A DNA stretch of 64,000 bases. Source: CANJIV01 sp046330225 (lineage in GTDB: Bacteria > Actinomycetota > Thermoleophilia > Solirubrobacterales > Solirubrobacteraceae). This document shows, piece after piece, positions 23,218 through 31,662 of the stretch. The position numbers and the translations under genes were made by a program. The notes beneath the pieces are model-generated. The model ran no database searches, had not been told where the DNA came from, and saw nothing but the letters and a program-made list of their open reading frames with translations. Position 1 is the first letter of the stretch. Each line of letters starts with the position of its first letter. The DNA is taken from the NCBI GenBank assembly GCA_046330225.1, contig JAXLTD010000002.1:62001-126000 (forward strand), in the 5' to 3' direction.

Positions 23218-24573
23218 TCAGGCGCCCGGCGGGCCCGGCAGCCAGAGCTCGACCGCGCCGCCCGGGCCGGGGCCGATCTGCGCGGTGCCGCCGTGCGCCT
23301 GCGCGATGGTGCGCACGATCGCCAGGCCAAGGCCCGATCCGCGGTCGCCGCGTGCCGCGTCGCCGCGGGCGAAGCGCTCAAAGGCCCGCGCCGCGGTTGC
23401 CGGGTCGAAGCCCGGGCCGCCGTCGGCGACCAGCAGCGCCACCCCGCCGCGCTCCGGGCGGGCGCGCACGGCCACGTCGCCGTCGCCGTGGCGCAGCGCG
23501 TTGTCGACGAGGTTGTTCACGGCCTGCCGGAGGCGGAGCGGGTCGGCCCAGGCGGTGAGGCCGGCCGGGGCCTGCACGGCGATCTTGCGGCCGGCGCCGG
23601 CCGCGCGGCGCCGATAGCGGCCGGCCACGCCCTCGAGCAGCGGCCCGAGCGGCACGGGCTCGGCCCGGACGGGCAGCTCGCCGTCCTGGGCACGGGCCAG
23701 GACGAGCAGATCCTCGGCAAGCTGGGCCAGGTGGTCGCTCTCCGCGCTGGCCGCCGCGAGCGCCTCGCGCGCCGGCGCTCCGAGCCCAGGGTCGCGCTGG
23801 GCGTTCTCGATCTCCGCCTTGATGACCGTGATCGGCGTGCGCAGCTCGTGGCTGGCATCGGCGACGAACCGGCGCTCGCGGTCAAACGACGCCCGCAGGC
23901 GCGCCAGCATCGCATTCAGCGTCTCCCCGAGGCGCCGGATCTCGTCGCGCGCTGCGGGCAGCGGCAGCTCCTCGGCGGCGCCGCGCAGCGACACGGCGGC
24001 GGCGCGGCGCCGCATCGCCTCGACGGGCGCGAAGCTCGCCGACGCCAGCGCGAAGCCGATCGCCGACGCGAGCACCACGGCCAGCGCTCCGCCGACGAGG
24101 AACGAGCGCCGGACGTTGGCGAGCGAATCGTTGCGGTCATCCAGCGACTGGCCGGCGACGGCAACGCGCCGGCCGTCAGCCGCCGGCACCGCGAGGATGC
24201 GGACGGGCGCATCGATCCCGTCGACCTGCCGCTCGACGGTCACCGGCGCCCGGGTGGCCCGCCGAGCCTCGGCCGGCGTGAGCGCGGCTGCGCGGGGCGC
24301 GCCTGCCGCGGCGATCACCGTGCCGGCCGGCGAGAGGATCTGCGCAAGGCTCTCGTCTCGCTCTGCGAGCGCCGCGCTGGCCTCCAGCCGCGGCGTGCCG
24401 GCACCGGCCGCGGCGGCCGCGGCGCGGGCGCGCAGCTGCAGGTCCGCGCCGAGCTTCTCGTCGAGGTCGGCCCGCAGGCGCAGCGAGACGAAGAGGCCGG
24501 CTCCGGCGAGCACGAGGATCATCGCCGCGGCGAACGCCGCGGTCAGCCGCAGGCGGATGGGAATCCGGCTCAT
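23218..24573 (-). CDS. Two-component sensor histidine kinase
   Basis: 451 residues. Membrane helix 1 at about 11-33, an extracytoplasmic sensor of about 120 residues, helix 2 at about 159-182, then HAMP. HisKA has phospho-acceptor His242 in DASHELRTPI. HATPase motifs follow: N box NNLVDNALRH (Asn354, Asn358), G1 DGGPGFD (384-390) and G2 GSGLGLAI (412-419). It is an OmpR-partner type kinase. The ATG overlaps the response-regulator stop (ATGA). The signal is unknown; the sensor region is Ala/Arg-rich without a named domain. Confidence 0.93.
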   Translation of the reverse strand: MSRIPIRLRLTAAFAAAMILVLAGAGLFVSLRLRADLDEKLGADLQLRARAAAAAAGAGTPRLEASAALAERDESLAQILSPAGTVIAAAGAPRAAALTPAEARRATRAPVTVERQVDGIDAPVRILAVPAADGRRVAVAGQSLDDRNDSLANVRRSFLVGGALAVVLASAIGFALASASFAPVEAMRRRAAAVSLRGAAEELPLPAARDEIRRLGETLNAMLARLRASFDRERRFVADASHELRTPITVIKAEIENAQRDPGLGAPAREALAAASAESDHLAQLAEDLLVLARAQDGELPVRAEPVPLGPLLEGVAGRYRRRAAGAGRKIAVQAPAGLTAWADPLRLRQAVNNLVDNALRHGDGDVAVRARPERGGVALLVADGGPGFDPATAARAFERFARGDAARGDRGSGLGLAIVRTIAQAHGGTAQIGPGPGGAVELWLPGPPGA

Positions 24574-25250
24574 GCGCCGCCGTCGGCCCGGAGCCGGTAC
24601 CCGAGCCCCCGCACGGTCTCGATCGACTGCACGCCGAACGGGCGGTCGATCTTCTCCCTGAGGTAGCGGACGTAGACCTCCACGACGTTCGAGCGGGCCT
24701 CGTATCCCAGGTCCCAGGCGGCCTCGAGCAGCTCGGACTGGGACATCACGGTGCCCGGGCGGCGCAGAAAGGCCTCGAGAAGCGCGAGCTCGCGGGCCGA
24801 GAGGTCGATCGCGACGCCGTCGCGTGTCACGGTCCGGGACGCCGGATCCAGAGCCAGGCCGCCCGCCCGCAGCACCGTGGCGGGCTCCACGGTTCCGCGG
24901 CGGGCGAGCGCGCGCAGCCGGGCCATCAGCTCGTCGAGCGAGAACGGCTTGGTGAGGTAGTCGTCGGCTCCGGCGTCCAGGCCGCGGACGCGGTCCCCGA
25001 CGGCGTCCCGGGCCGTAAGCATGAGGATCGGCACGGCGACACCCTCGTCCCGGAGGCGGCGGCACAGGTCCACGCCGTCGCCGTCGGGCAGCGTGAGGTC
25101 CAGGACGACGGCGTCGAGGGGCGCCGCCCGGGCCATCCACGCCGCGTCGGCGGCGGTCGGGGCGTGATCGGCCACGACGGCGGCGGCGCGCAGGCCGCGC
25201 AGCACCGCGGCGGCCAGGCGCACGTCATCCTCCACGAGCAGCACTCGCAC
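24570..25250 (-). CDS. OmpR-family response regulator
   Basis: 226 residues from GTG 25250, giving the normal VRVLLVEDD start; a longer in-frame extension upstream lacks homology. The receiver domain has acidic Glu7/Asp8/Asp9, phospho-acceptor Asp51 (VVLDLTLPDGDG), Thr79 and Lys101 (KPF). A C-terminal winged helix (about 125-222) has SARELALLEAFLRRPG and VVEVYVRYLREKID, typical of OmpR/PhoB DNA-binding domains. It should bind direct repeats near its target promoters. It is translated with the downstream kinase. Confidence 0.93.
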   Translation of the reverse strand: MRVLLVEDDVRLAAAVLRGLRAAAVVADHAPTAADAAWMARAAPLDAVVLDLTLPDGDGVDLCRRLRDEGVAVPILMLTARDAVGDRVRGLDAGADDYLTKPFSLDELMARLRALARRGTVEPATVLRAGGLALDPASRTVTRDGVAIDLSARELALLEAFLRRPGTVMSQSELLEAAWDLGYEARSNVVEVYVRYLREKIDRPFGVQSIETVRGLGYRLRADGGA

Positions 25251-25297
25251 GGCGCGATGATGACGCCTCGAGGCTGAGACGAAGCTGAGAGCGGCGG

Positions 25298-25789
25298 TCA
25301 GGCGCCGCCGAGCGAGGCGGCCCACGCGGAGAGCGTGGCGGCTTCGGCGCCGGTCAGGCCGGTCGGCGGCGCCGTCGTCACCAGCAGCGTCGGCCCGCCG
25401 CGGTCGGCCGCCCAGGCGGTGCAGGCCGACGTGTGCGAGTCATCGATCCAGGCGAGCGGACGGTCCGGCGGGGCAAAGGCGTCGATCGCGGCCCGCTTGC
25501 TCGCCATTCCCGCCCCGCCCGCCAGCGGCAGATGCGGGATCTCCCGGCTCAGGCCGAGTACGTGGGGCAGATACTCGCCGGCCCGCTCCTCCCAGCCCGT
25601 GCACCAGACCAGGTCGAACGTCGGCGCCAAGTCGCGCAGGTGGTCACCGGCAACGGCCGAAAGGAAGTGCGGAATGCCGTCGACCGCCAGGAACGAGCCG
25701 GCCGGTCGGGCGCCGGGCGCGAACCCGTAGAGAGAGATCACCCCGTCGACATCCACCATGAGGATCGGTTTTGATGAATTTGCAGGCAT
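25298..25789 (-). CDS. HAD-domain protein (HAD_SAK type)
   Basis: 163 residues from ATG 25789. DVDGV (Asp13, Asp15) near the N-terminus, FDLVWCTGWEERA in the middle and LAWIDDSH as the metal-binding acidic pair are those of the small HAD domain found in actinobacterial proteins and in the Swiss-army-knife RNA repair family. No cap domain is visible. It probably acts as a small phosphatase or nucleic-acid end phosphatase, but no substrate can be named. It is 47 nt upstream of the response regulator and divergent from the membrane protein at 25942. Confidence 0.72.
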   Translation of the reverse strand: MPANSSKPILMVDVDGVISLYGFAPGARPAGSFLAVDGIPHFLSAVAGDHLRDLAPTFDLVWCTGWEERAGEYLPHVLGLSREIPHLPLAGGAGMASKRAAIDAFAPPDRPLAWIDDSHTSACTAWAADRGGPTLLVTTAPPTGLTGAEAATLSAWAASLGGA

Positions 25790-25824
25790 TTTCTTGTCAC
25801 ATCTGTTACGCGACGCGCGCCGGG

Positions 25825-25852
25825 CAGGTGCGCTAGGTTGATAGAACACCTG
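25825..25852. promoter_or_regulatory. Inverted repeat CAGGTG-N16-CACCTG in a divergent promoter region
   Basis: Perfect 6-bp arms (25825-25830 and 25847-25852) flank TAGGTT, a possible -10 element for the plus-strand gene at 25942. The surrounding 152-nt gap is unusually A/T-rich for this window. It could be an operator shared by the HAD gene and the transporter-like gene. Confidence 0.35.
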
Positions 25853-25941
25853 TCGGCGTTCGAACGGGAGCACAGCGGCATCAGCACCGTCGCTGCCGAC
25901 GTCCCTCTTGCTCCCGGTTCCCTCCGACGGCATCTTCCTCT

Positions 25942-26814
25942 ATGAGTCTCCACCTTGGAATTCTCCTTGCGCTCCTGTGCGCGGTCGCGACCAATCTCGC
26001 GTTCCTGTACAAGCACCGCGGCGCCTGCGCAGCGCCCGCGGTGGACATCCGCCGGCCCCTCAAGGCGGCCCGCGGCCTGTTCGGCTCGCGCTTCTTCGCG
26101 CTCGGCATGGCGGTCGCCCTCGGGGCGTGGCTGCTCCATGTCGCCGCGCTCGCGCTCGCGCCGATGTCGATCGTCCAGGCCGTCCTCTCCGGTGGCGTCG
26201 TGCTGCTCGCCGTCATGGCCGAGCGGTTCTTCGGCCTCGAGGTCGGCCCGCGCCAGTGGGGCGGGGTCGCCCTGACCGGCGCCGGACTCGCACTCCTCGC
26301 CATCACCGCGCCCGCGGTCGCGCACCACGACAGCGCGGCGTTCTCGTCGACCGCGATGATCGCGTTCGAGGGCGGCCTGATCCTGCTCGGCGCGCTCCTC
26401 GTGCTTGGTCCGCGTCTCGGCGGCCCATCCGAGCACCACGGGATCATGCTCGGCGCGTCCGCCGGCGTCCTGTTCGGCGTCTCCGACGTCGCCATCAAGG
26501 CGCTGACCGGCCTCGTCGCTGACCACGGCGCGATCGGCCTCCTGTCGCCCTGGCTCGTCCTCACCGTGCTCGCATCCGTCGCGGCGTTCTACGCCTCGGC
26601 CCGCGGGCTGCAGGACGGCGAGGCCGTCCCGGTCATCACCGTCACGGGCGCCGCCGCCTCGGTCTCCTGCATCGCCGGCGGGATCCTGGTCTTCGGCGAT
26701 CCGCTGCCGGGGAATCCGCTGGGCATCATCCTCCAGATTGCCGCGTTCCTGATGGTCCTCGCTGCTGCCGTCCTGGCCCCGGCGCCCGTGCGCGCCGTGC
26801 GCCAGGCGGCGTAG
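25942..26814 (+). CDS. DMT-superfamily membrane protein (EamA/NIPA-like)
   Basis: 290 residues with about nine or ten hydrophobic helices. The start MSLHLGILLALLCAVATNLAF and internal APMSIVQAVLSGGVVLLAVMAERFF are typical of drug/metabolite-transporter family proteins related to EamA and NIPA. Two internally similar halves are visible (helix turn GVALTGAGLALLA and the later SVSCIAGGILVFGDPLPG). It should export or import a small metabolite or ion through the cytoplasmic membrane; substrate unknown. It is divergent from the HAD gene and is not clearly co-transcribed with the aminotransferase 171 nt downstream. Confidence 0.78.
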   Translation: MSLHLGILLALLCAVATNLAFLYKHRGACAAPAVDIRRPLKAARGLFGSRFFALGMAVALGAWLLHVAALALAPMSIVQAVLSGGVVLLAVMAERFFGLEVGPRQWGGVALTGAGLALLAITAPAVAHHDSAAFSSTAMIAFEGGLILLGALLVLGPRLGGPSEHHGIMLGASAGVLFGVSDVAIKALTGLVADHGAIGLLSPWLVLTVLASVAAFYASARGLQDGEAVPVITVTGAAASVSCIAGGILVFGDPLPGNPLGIILQIAAFLMVLAAAVLAPAPVRAVRQAA

Positions 26815-26888
26815 CGCCCTCGCTGAGCCCGCCCGCCCGCTTGTCCGCTCCGGCGGGTCGCGCCGGCATCCGTTATCCGATCAGGAAG

Positions 26889-26918
26889 TTGCATCTGCCG
26901 CGAGCCCCCGGCTACCTT
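26889..26918 (+). promoter_or_regulatory. Candidate promoter (TTGCAT-18-TACCTT) for the aminotransferase operon
   Basis: TTGCAT (26889-26894), an 18-nt spacer and GCTACCTT (-10 TACCTT, 26913-26918) form one of the few paired -35/-10 boxes in the window. The leader would be about 60 nt and includes GGGAAGGGCAGGG near the ATG at 26986. Confidence 0.5.
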
Positions 26919-26985
26919 TGTACGAATCGGCGCACCCGGGGAGGGACGGGCCGCCCCACATCGACGCAAGGGAAGGGCAGGGTCA

Positions 26986-28371
26986 ATGGCGACCATCGAG
27001 CACGCAACCGCGACGTCGTCGCTCCAAGAGCTGGCCAAGCGGCACCTGTGGATGCACTTCACCCGCATGGGTGCGTACCACGACCACGAGATCCCGATCA
27101 TCGTCAAGGGCGACGGCTGCTACCTCTGGGATGAGCACGGGAACAAGTACCTGGACGGCCTTTCGGCGCTCTTCTGCGTCAACATCGGCCACGGGCGTCA
27201 CGACGTCGCGCAGGCCGGCGCCGACCAGGCGAAGGAGCTCGGCTTCGTCACGAACTGGTCCTACGCGCATCCCCGCTGCATCGAGCTCGCCGCCCGGATC
27301 GCCTCGCTCGCTCCCGGAGACCTCAACCGCGTGTTCTTCACGAGCGGCGGCGGCGAGTCGGTCGAGTCGGCCATCAAGCTCTCCCGGCAGTACCACAAGC
27401 TCACCGGGCACCCGACGAAGACGAAGCTCATCGCGCGCAGCATCGCCTACCACGGGACGACGATGGGCGCGCTCAGCGCGACCGGCATCACGGGGCTGCG
27501 CGAGCCCTTCGAGCCGCTGACTCCCGGCGGCTGCCACGTTCCGAACACGAACCCCTACCGGATGCCCTACGGCATGACGGAGGCCGACCTCGCCGAGGCG
27601 GTCAAGGAGCGGATCGAGTTCGAGGGTCCCGAGACCGTCGCCGCCGTGATCATGGAGCCCGTGCAGAACGCGGGCGGGTGCTTCCCGCCGCCGCCCGGCT
27701 ACTTCCAGCGGATCCGCGAGATCTGCGACGAGTACGACGTGATCATGATCTCCGACGAGGTCATCTGCTCCTGGGGCCGGCTCGGGGAGTACTTCGGCGC
27801 CCAGCGGTTCGACTACCAGCCGGACATCATCACGACGGCGAAGGGGCTCACGAGCTCGTACGCCTCGATGGGCGCGCTCATCGCCTCGGATCGGATCGCC
27901 GAGCCGTTCATGGAGGGCAGCAACTCCTTCATCCACGGCTTCACGTTCGGCGGGCACCCGATGGCCTCGGCGGTCGCCATGGCGAACCTCGACGTGTTCG
28001 AGTCAGAGAACATCCTCGAGAACGTCCGCGCCAACGAGGGCTACTTCCGCGACATGCTCGAGTCGCTGCGCGACATCCCGATCGTCGGCGACGTGCGCGG
28101 CGTCGGCTACTTCCAGGCCATCGAGCTCGTCAAGGACAAGGACACCAAGCAGAGCTTCAACGACGCCGAGGCCGAGGTGCTGCTCCGGGGCCTGCTGTCG
28201 AGCGAGCTCTTCAAGCGCGGGCTCATCTGCCGCGCGGATGACCGGGGCGACCCGGTGATCCAGCTCGCCCCGCCGCTCATCGCCGGCCGCGAGCAGTTCG
28301 ACGAGATCGAGGGCGTCCTGCGCCCGGTGCTCGAGCTCGCGTCCGAGCGGATGCACGTCATCGAGCACTGA
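26986..28371 (+). CDS. Class III omega-aminotransferase (omega-amino acid/amine:pyruvate type)
   Basis: 461 residues, normal length. Fold-type I, class III PLP enzyme: FFTSGGGESVESAIKLSRQYH phosphate-binding turn, AYHGTTMGALS, ISDEVICSWGR with the PLP-ring Asp, and Lys286 in TTAKGLTSSYASMG as the Schiff-base lysine. Enzymes of this group move an amino group from a terminal amine, beta-alanine or taurine to pyruvate, making alanine. A PucR regulator and alanine dehydrogenase follow at once, which fits pyruvate as acceptor. The true amine donor is unknown. Confidence 0.88.
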   Translation: MATIEHATATSSLQELAKRHLWMHFTRMGAYHDHEIPIIVKGDGCYLWDEHGNKYLDGLSALFCVNIGHGRHDVAQAGADQAKELGFVTNWSYAHPRCIELAARIASLAPGDLNRVFFTSGGGESVESAIKLSRQYHKLTGHPTKTKLIARSIAYHGTTMGALSATGITGLREPFEPLTPGGCHVPNTNPYRMPYGMTEADLAEAVKERIEFEGPETVAAVIMEPVQNAGGCFPPPPGYFQRIREICDEYDVIMISDEVICSWGRLGEYFGAQRFDYQPDIITTAKGLTSSYASMGALIASDRIAEPFMEGSNSFIHGFTFGGHPMASAVAMANLDVFESENILENVRANEGYFRDMLESLRDIPIVGDVRGVGYFQAIELVKDKDTKQSFNDAEAEVLLRGLLSSELFKRGLICRADDRGDPVIQLAPPLIAGREQFDEIEGVLRPVLELASERMHVIEH

Positions 28372-28386
28372 TCGCCGAGGACGTCC

Positions 28387-30012
28387 GTGCTCACCGTCCG
28401 CGAGCTGCTGGGCGACCTCGACGTTCGCCTCCTCACCGGGGAGGCGAGCCTCGATGCGCCCGTGCGCTGGGTCCACATCTCCGAACTGGAGGATCCGACG
28501 CCGTTTCTCTCCGGCGGCGAGCTCCTGCTCACGACCGGCCTCCAGCTCGGGACGGCCGCTGAGCAGCGCGCCTACCTCGACCGGCTGGCGGACCATCAGC
28601 TGGCCGGCCTGGGCTTCGGCACCGGCTTCGGCCACGACACGGTGCCCGCGGCGCTGCTCGAGGCGGCGACCGAGCGGGACTTCGCCATCATCGAGGTGCC
28701 GTACGAGCTGCCGTTCATCGCGCTCACGGAGCGGGCCTTCGCCCGGCTGGTCAACGAGCAGTACGCCGTCCTGCAGCGGGCGATCGCCGCCCACGAGCGG
28801 CTCGAGCGCATCGTCCTGTCCGAACGGGGCCTCGACGCCGTCGCAGGCACGCTCGCCACGCTGGTCGGCGGGGCGGTGCTCGTCCTCGACGGGCGCGGCG
28901 AGCCGCTGGCTCGCCGCGTGTTCCGCCGCGAGCTCCCGGCGGAAGCCGTCGCCGCGGTTCGCCGCGAGATCGGCGAGCGCACGCGGGAGGGCGAGCCGCG
29001 GATCTTCGTGCCCGCGGCGCCGGAGCTGGCCGGCCGCTCCCTCGCCCTGCCGGTCTGGGGCGACCGCGAGTCAAGCCGCGAAGCGGGCGCCCCCCGCGCC
29101 TGGATCGTCGCCGCCAAGGACAGCGGCGGCCTGGACGAGTTCGACCGCCTCACCCTGCACCAGGCGGTGACGATCGTCGCCCTCGAGCTGCTGCGCCGCC
29201 GCGTCGCCGAGGACACCGAGCGCCGCCTGGCCGGGGACGTGCTGTCCAACGCCATCTCCGGGGCGCTGGCCGGCGAGGAGCTCGTCCGGCGGCTCGCGCC
29301 GTTCGGGATCGGCAGCCGGGCCGGGGCGCTCGTCGCCGCTCCGCCGCGGGGCGGGGCGGAGGCCTGCGAGTCGGCGCTCGGCGACGCGCTCCGGGACGAG
29401 GCGGTCGACGGGCTCGTCGCCAGCCACGACCGGCTCGTCTGCGCGCTCCTCCCGGGTGCCGAGGACGATGAGCTCTTCGCCCTCGCCGCCCAGGTGCAGC
29501 GGCGGACCTCCGCCGGCGTCGGCCGGCCCGTGCCGATGGGCGTGGGGCGGGCGGCGCCGGCAGGCGAGGCGCGGCGCGCCTTCCACGAGGCCCGCTGTGC
29601 GCTGGAGGCCCGGACGTTCGGCCTCGCCGGCGAGGCGGCAGGCAACGGCCACGCCAACGGCAACGGACACGGGGCCGGCCCGGCCCCGCTGGCCACGTTC
29701 CGCGACCTCGGGTCGTTCCAGCTGCTCTTGTCGCTTCAGGACGGCGAGGCGCTGCGGCTGTTCTGCGACTCGATTCTCGGTCCGATCGAGAGCGGTGACG
29801 GCCACTACGGGGGCGAGCTCATGCGCTCGCTCGAGGCCTTCATCGAATGCAACGGCCAATGGGAGCGGGCGGCGCGCCAGCTCTACTGCCACCGCCACAC
29901 CCTGCGCTACCGGATCCGCAAGGTCGAGGAGCTGACCGGGCGCGACCTGTCCAGTGCCCGGGACCGAATCGAGTTCTGGCTTGCCCTGCGGGGCCGGGAG
30001 CTCGTCGCATGA
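28387..30012 (+). CDS. PucR-family transcriptional regulator
   Basis: 541 residues from GTG 28387. The N-terminal PucR sensor domain (about 1-125) starts LTVRELLGDLDVRLLTGE and includes HISELEDPTPFLSGGELLLTTG. A central variable region follows, with an unusual glycine/asparagine/histidine linker (GNGHANGNGHGAG, near 420). The C-terminal HTH_30 has ECNGQWERAARQLYCHRHTLRYRIRKVEELTG. PucR proteins govern purine, amine and amino-acid catabolic genes. It starts 15 nt after the aminotransferase and precedes ald, so it is likely their local activator. Confidence 0.9.
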   Translation: MLTVRELLGDLDVRLLTGEASLDAPVRWVHISELEDPTPFLSGGELLLTTGLQLGTAAEQRAYLDRLADHQLAGLGFGTGFGHDTVPAALLEAATERDFAIIEVPYELPFIALTERAFARLVNEQYAVLQRAIAAHERLERIVLSERGLDAVAGTLATLVGGAVLVLDGRGEPLARRVFRRELPAEAVAAVRREIGERTREGEPRIFVPAAPELAGRSLALPVWGDRESSREAGAPRAWIVAAKDSGGLDEFDRLTLHQAVTIVALELLRRRVAEDTERRLAGDVLSNAISGALAGEELVRRLAPFGIGSRAGALVAAPPRGGAEACESALGDALRDEAVDGLVASHDRLVCALLPGAEDDELFALAAQVQRRTSAGVGRPVPMGVGRAAPAGEARRAFHEARCALEARTFGLAGEAAGNGHANGNGHGAGPAPLATFRDLGSFQLLLSLQDGEALRLFCDSILGPIESGDGHYGGELMRSLEAFIECNGQWERAARQLYCHRHTLRYRIRKVEELTGRDLSSARDRIEFWLALRGRELVA

Positions 30013-30058
30013 CCGCGACGGCCCGGCATCCGAGTCCCCCAACCCACAGCGAGGTCAC

Positions 30059-31192
30059 ATGAAGGTCGGCGTACCGACGGAGATCAAGAAGGACGAGTAC
30101 CGCGTCGCGCTCACGCCCGCGGGCGTGCGCGAGCTGCACGATGCCGGGCACGAGGTCGTCGTGCAGGCCGGTGCCGGCGTGGGCTCGGCGATCGCCGACA
30201 GCGACTACGAGGCGCAGGGGGCGCGGGTGCTGCCCGACGCCGACGCGGTGTTTGCCGAGGCCGCGATGATCGTCAAGGTCAAGGAGCCTCAGCCCGAGGA
30301 GGTCGCGCGGCTCGAGCCGCGGCACCTGCTCTTCACATACCTGCACCTCGCTCCCGACGCCGAGCTGACCGCAGGCCTCATGGCGTCGGGTGCGACGTGC
30401 ATCGCCTACGAGACGGTCGAGGACCGCGAAGGCCGGCTTCCGCTGCTCGCGCCCATGAGCGAGGTGGCCGGCAAGATCGCCACGCAGGCCGGCGCGTTCA
30501 TGCTCGAGAAGCCGCTGGGCGGCCGGGGCATCCTCCTGGGCGGCGTGCCGGGCGTGGCCGCCGGCAAGGTGCTGGTGATCGGCGGCGGGGTCGTGGGCAC
30601 CAACGCGGCGATCATCGCGCTCGGCATGCAGGCCGAGACCTACGTCTTCGATCGCAACATCGACCGGCTCCGGGCGCTCGAGATCGAGCTCAACGGGCTG
30701 GCGTCGACGTGCTTCGCCTCCACGCTGGAGATCGAGCAGCGTCTGCCGGAGGCCGACATGGTCATCGGCGCGGTGCTGGTCAAGGGCGGCAAGGCTCCGC
30801 ACGTGATCACCCGCGAGCAGCTCAAGCTGATGAAGCCCAACGCCGTGCTGGTCGACGTGTCCATCGATCAGGGCGGCTGCTTCGAGACCTCGCGCCCCAC
30901 GACCCACACCGACCCGACCTACGAGGTCGACGGCATCACGCACTACTGCGTGGCGAACATGCCCGGCGCCGTCCCGATCACGAGCACCTACGCCCTCACG
31001 AACGCCACGATGCCCTACGTCATCAAGCTCGCATCGAAGGGCGTGCACGACGCGCTCGGCGCCGATCCGGGGTTCCTCAAGGGCCTCAACGTCGCCGCCG
31101 GCAAGGTCACCTACGAGCCCGTGGCGGCCGACCAGGGGCTCGAGTACACGGCGCCCGAAGTGGCGCTCGAGGAGCTCGTCGCTGCGGCGTAG
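30059..31192 (+). CDS. ald: Alanine dehydrogenase
   Basis: 377 residues from ATG 30059, usual Ald length. MKVGVPTEIKKDEYRVALTP opens the substrate domain. The pyruvate/alanine residues Lys in IVKVKEPQ and His in YLHLAPD are present. The NAD-binding Rossmann motif is VIGGGVVGTNAA, and the catalytic Asp is in VDVSIDQGGCFE. It oxidatively deaminates L-alanine to pyruvate and ammonium, or runs in reverse. In this operon it would recycle the alanine produced by the aminotransferase. A 12-bp perfect hairpin follows, isolating it from rpsL. Confidence 0.96.
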   Translation: MKVGVPTEIKKDEYRVALTPAGVRELHDAGHEVVVQAGAGVGSAIADSDYEAQGARVLPDADAVFAEAAMIVKVKEPQPEEVARLEPRHLLFTYLHLAPDAELTAGLMASGATCIAYETVEDREGRLPLLAPMSEVAGKIATQAGAFMLEKPLGGRGILLGGVPGVAAGKVLVIGGGVVGTNAAIIALGMQAETYVFDRNIDRLRALEIELNGLASTCFASTLEIEQRLPEADMVIGAVLVKGGKAPHVITREQLKLMKPNAVLVDVSIDQGGCFETSRPTTHTDPTYEVDGITHYCVANMPGAVPITSTYALTNATMPYVIKLASKGVHDALGADPGFLKGLNVAAGKVTYEPVAADQGLEYTAPEVALEELVAAA

Positions 31193-31199
31193 TCCCCGC

Positions 31200-31227
31200 T
31201 GCCGCGGGGCCGTCCGGCCCCGCGGCA
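31200..31227 (+). terminator. Hairpin terminator between ald and rpsL
   Basis: A perfect 12-bp stem (31200-31211 with 31216-31227) closes a 4-nt GTCC loop. It follows the ald stop by 7 nt and ends the amine operon before the str operon. Confidence 0.75.
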
Positions 31228-31245
31228 TGCCCGCAGCGCCGTCGC

Positions 31246-31254
31246 TGCTACCAT
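31246..31254 (+). promoter_or_regulatory. Extended -10 (TGCTACCAT) for the str operon
   Basis: TGCTACCAT ends 10 nt before the rpsL ATG. There is no Shine-Dalgarno sequence between them, so rpsL is likely translated from a nearly leaderless mRNA. The same nonamer precedes rpmJ. Confidence 0.5.
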
Positions 31255-31264
31255 CGCCGACCCG

Positions 31265-31660
31265 ATGCCGACTACCAGCCAGCTCGTACGCAAGGGCCGC
31301 AAGGCTCCGCAGAAAAAGCTCGCGACCCCGGGCCTCAAGTCCGGAAAGGGTCGCAAGCAGAAGGTCGCGGCGCCTCAGCGGCGCGGCGTGTGCACCCGCG
31401 TGTACACCGTCACGCCCAAGAAGCCGAACTCCGCGCTGCGCAAGGTGGCCCGCGTCCGCCTCACGAACCAGATGGAGATCACCGCCTACATCCCGGGCGA
31501 GGGTCACAACCTCCAGGAGCACTCGGTCGTCCTCGTCCGCGGCGGCCGCGTCAAGGACCTGCCGGGCGTTCGCTACAAGGTCGTGCGCGGGACGCTTGAC
31601 GCTGCCGGCGTCAGCGACCGCAAGAAGGCCCGCTCGCAGTACGGCGTGAAGTCCAAGTAG
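31265..31660 (+). CDS. rpsL: 30S ribosomal protein S12
   Basis: 131 residues. Conserved core QRRGVCTRVYTVTPKKPNSA and RGGRVKDLPGVRYK hold the decoding-centre lysines equivalent to Lys43 and Lys88, both wild type with respect to streptomycin. A Lys/Gly-rich stretch (LKSGKGRKQKV, about 24-34) makes the N-terminal part slightly longer than in E. coli. It is first in the str operon, likely leaderless, and is followed by rpsG after 2 nt. Confidence 0.97.
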   Translation: MPTTSQLVRKGRKAPQKKLATPGLKSGKGRKQKVAAPQRRGVCTRVYTVTPKKPNSALRKVARVRLTNQMEITAYIPGEGHNLQEHSVVLVRGGRVKDLPGVRYKVVRGTLDAAGVSDRKKARSQYGVKSK

Positions 31661-31662
31661 CC

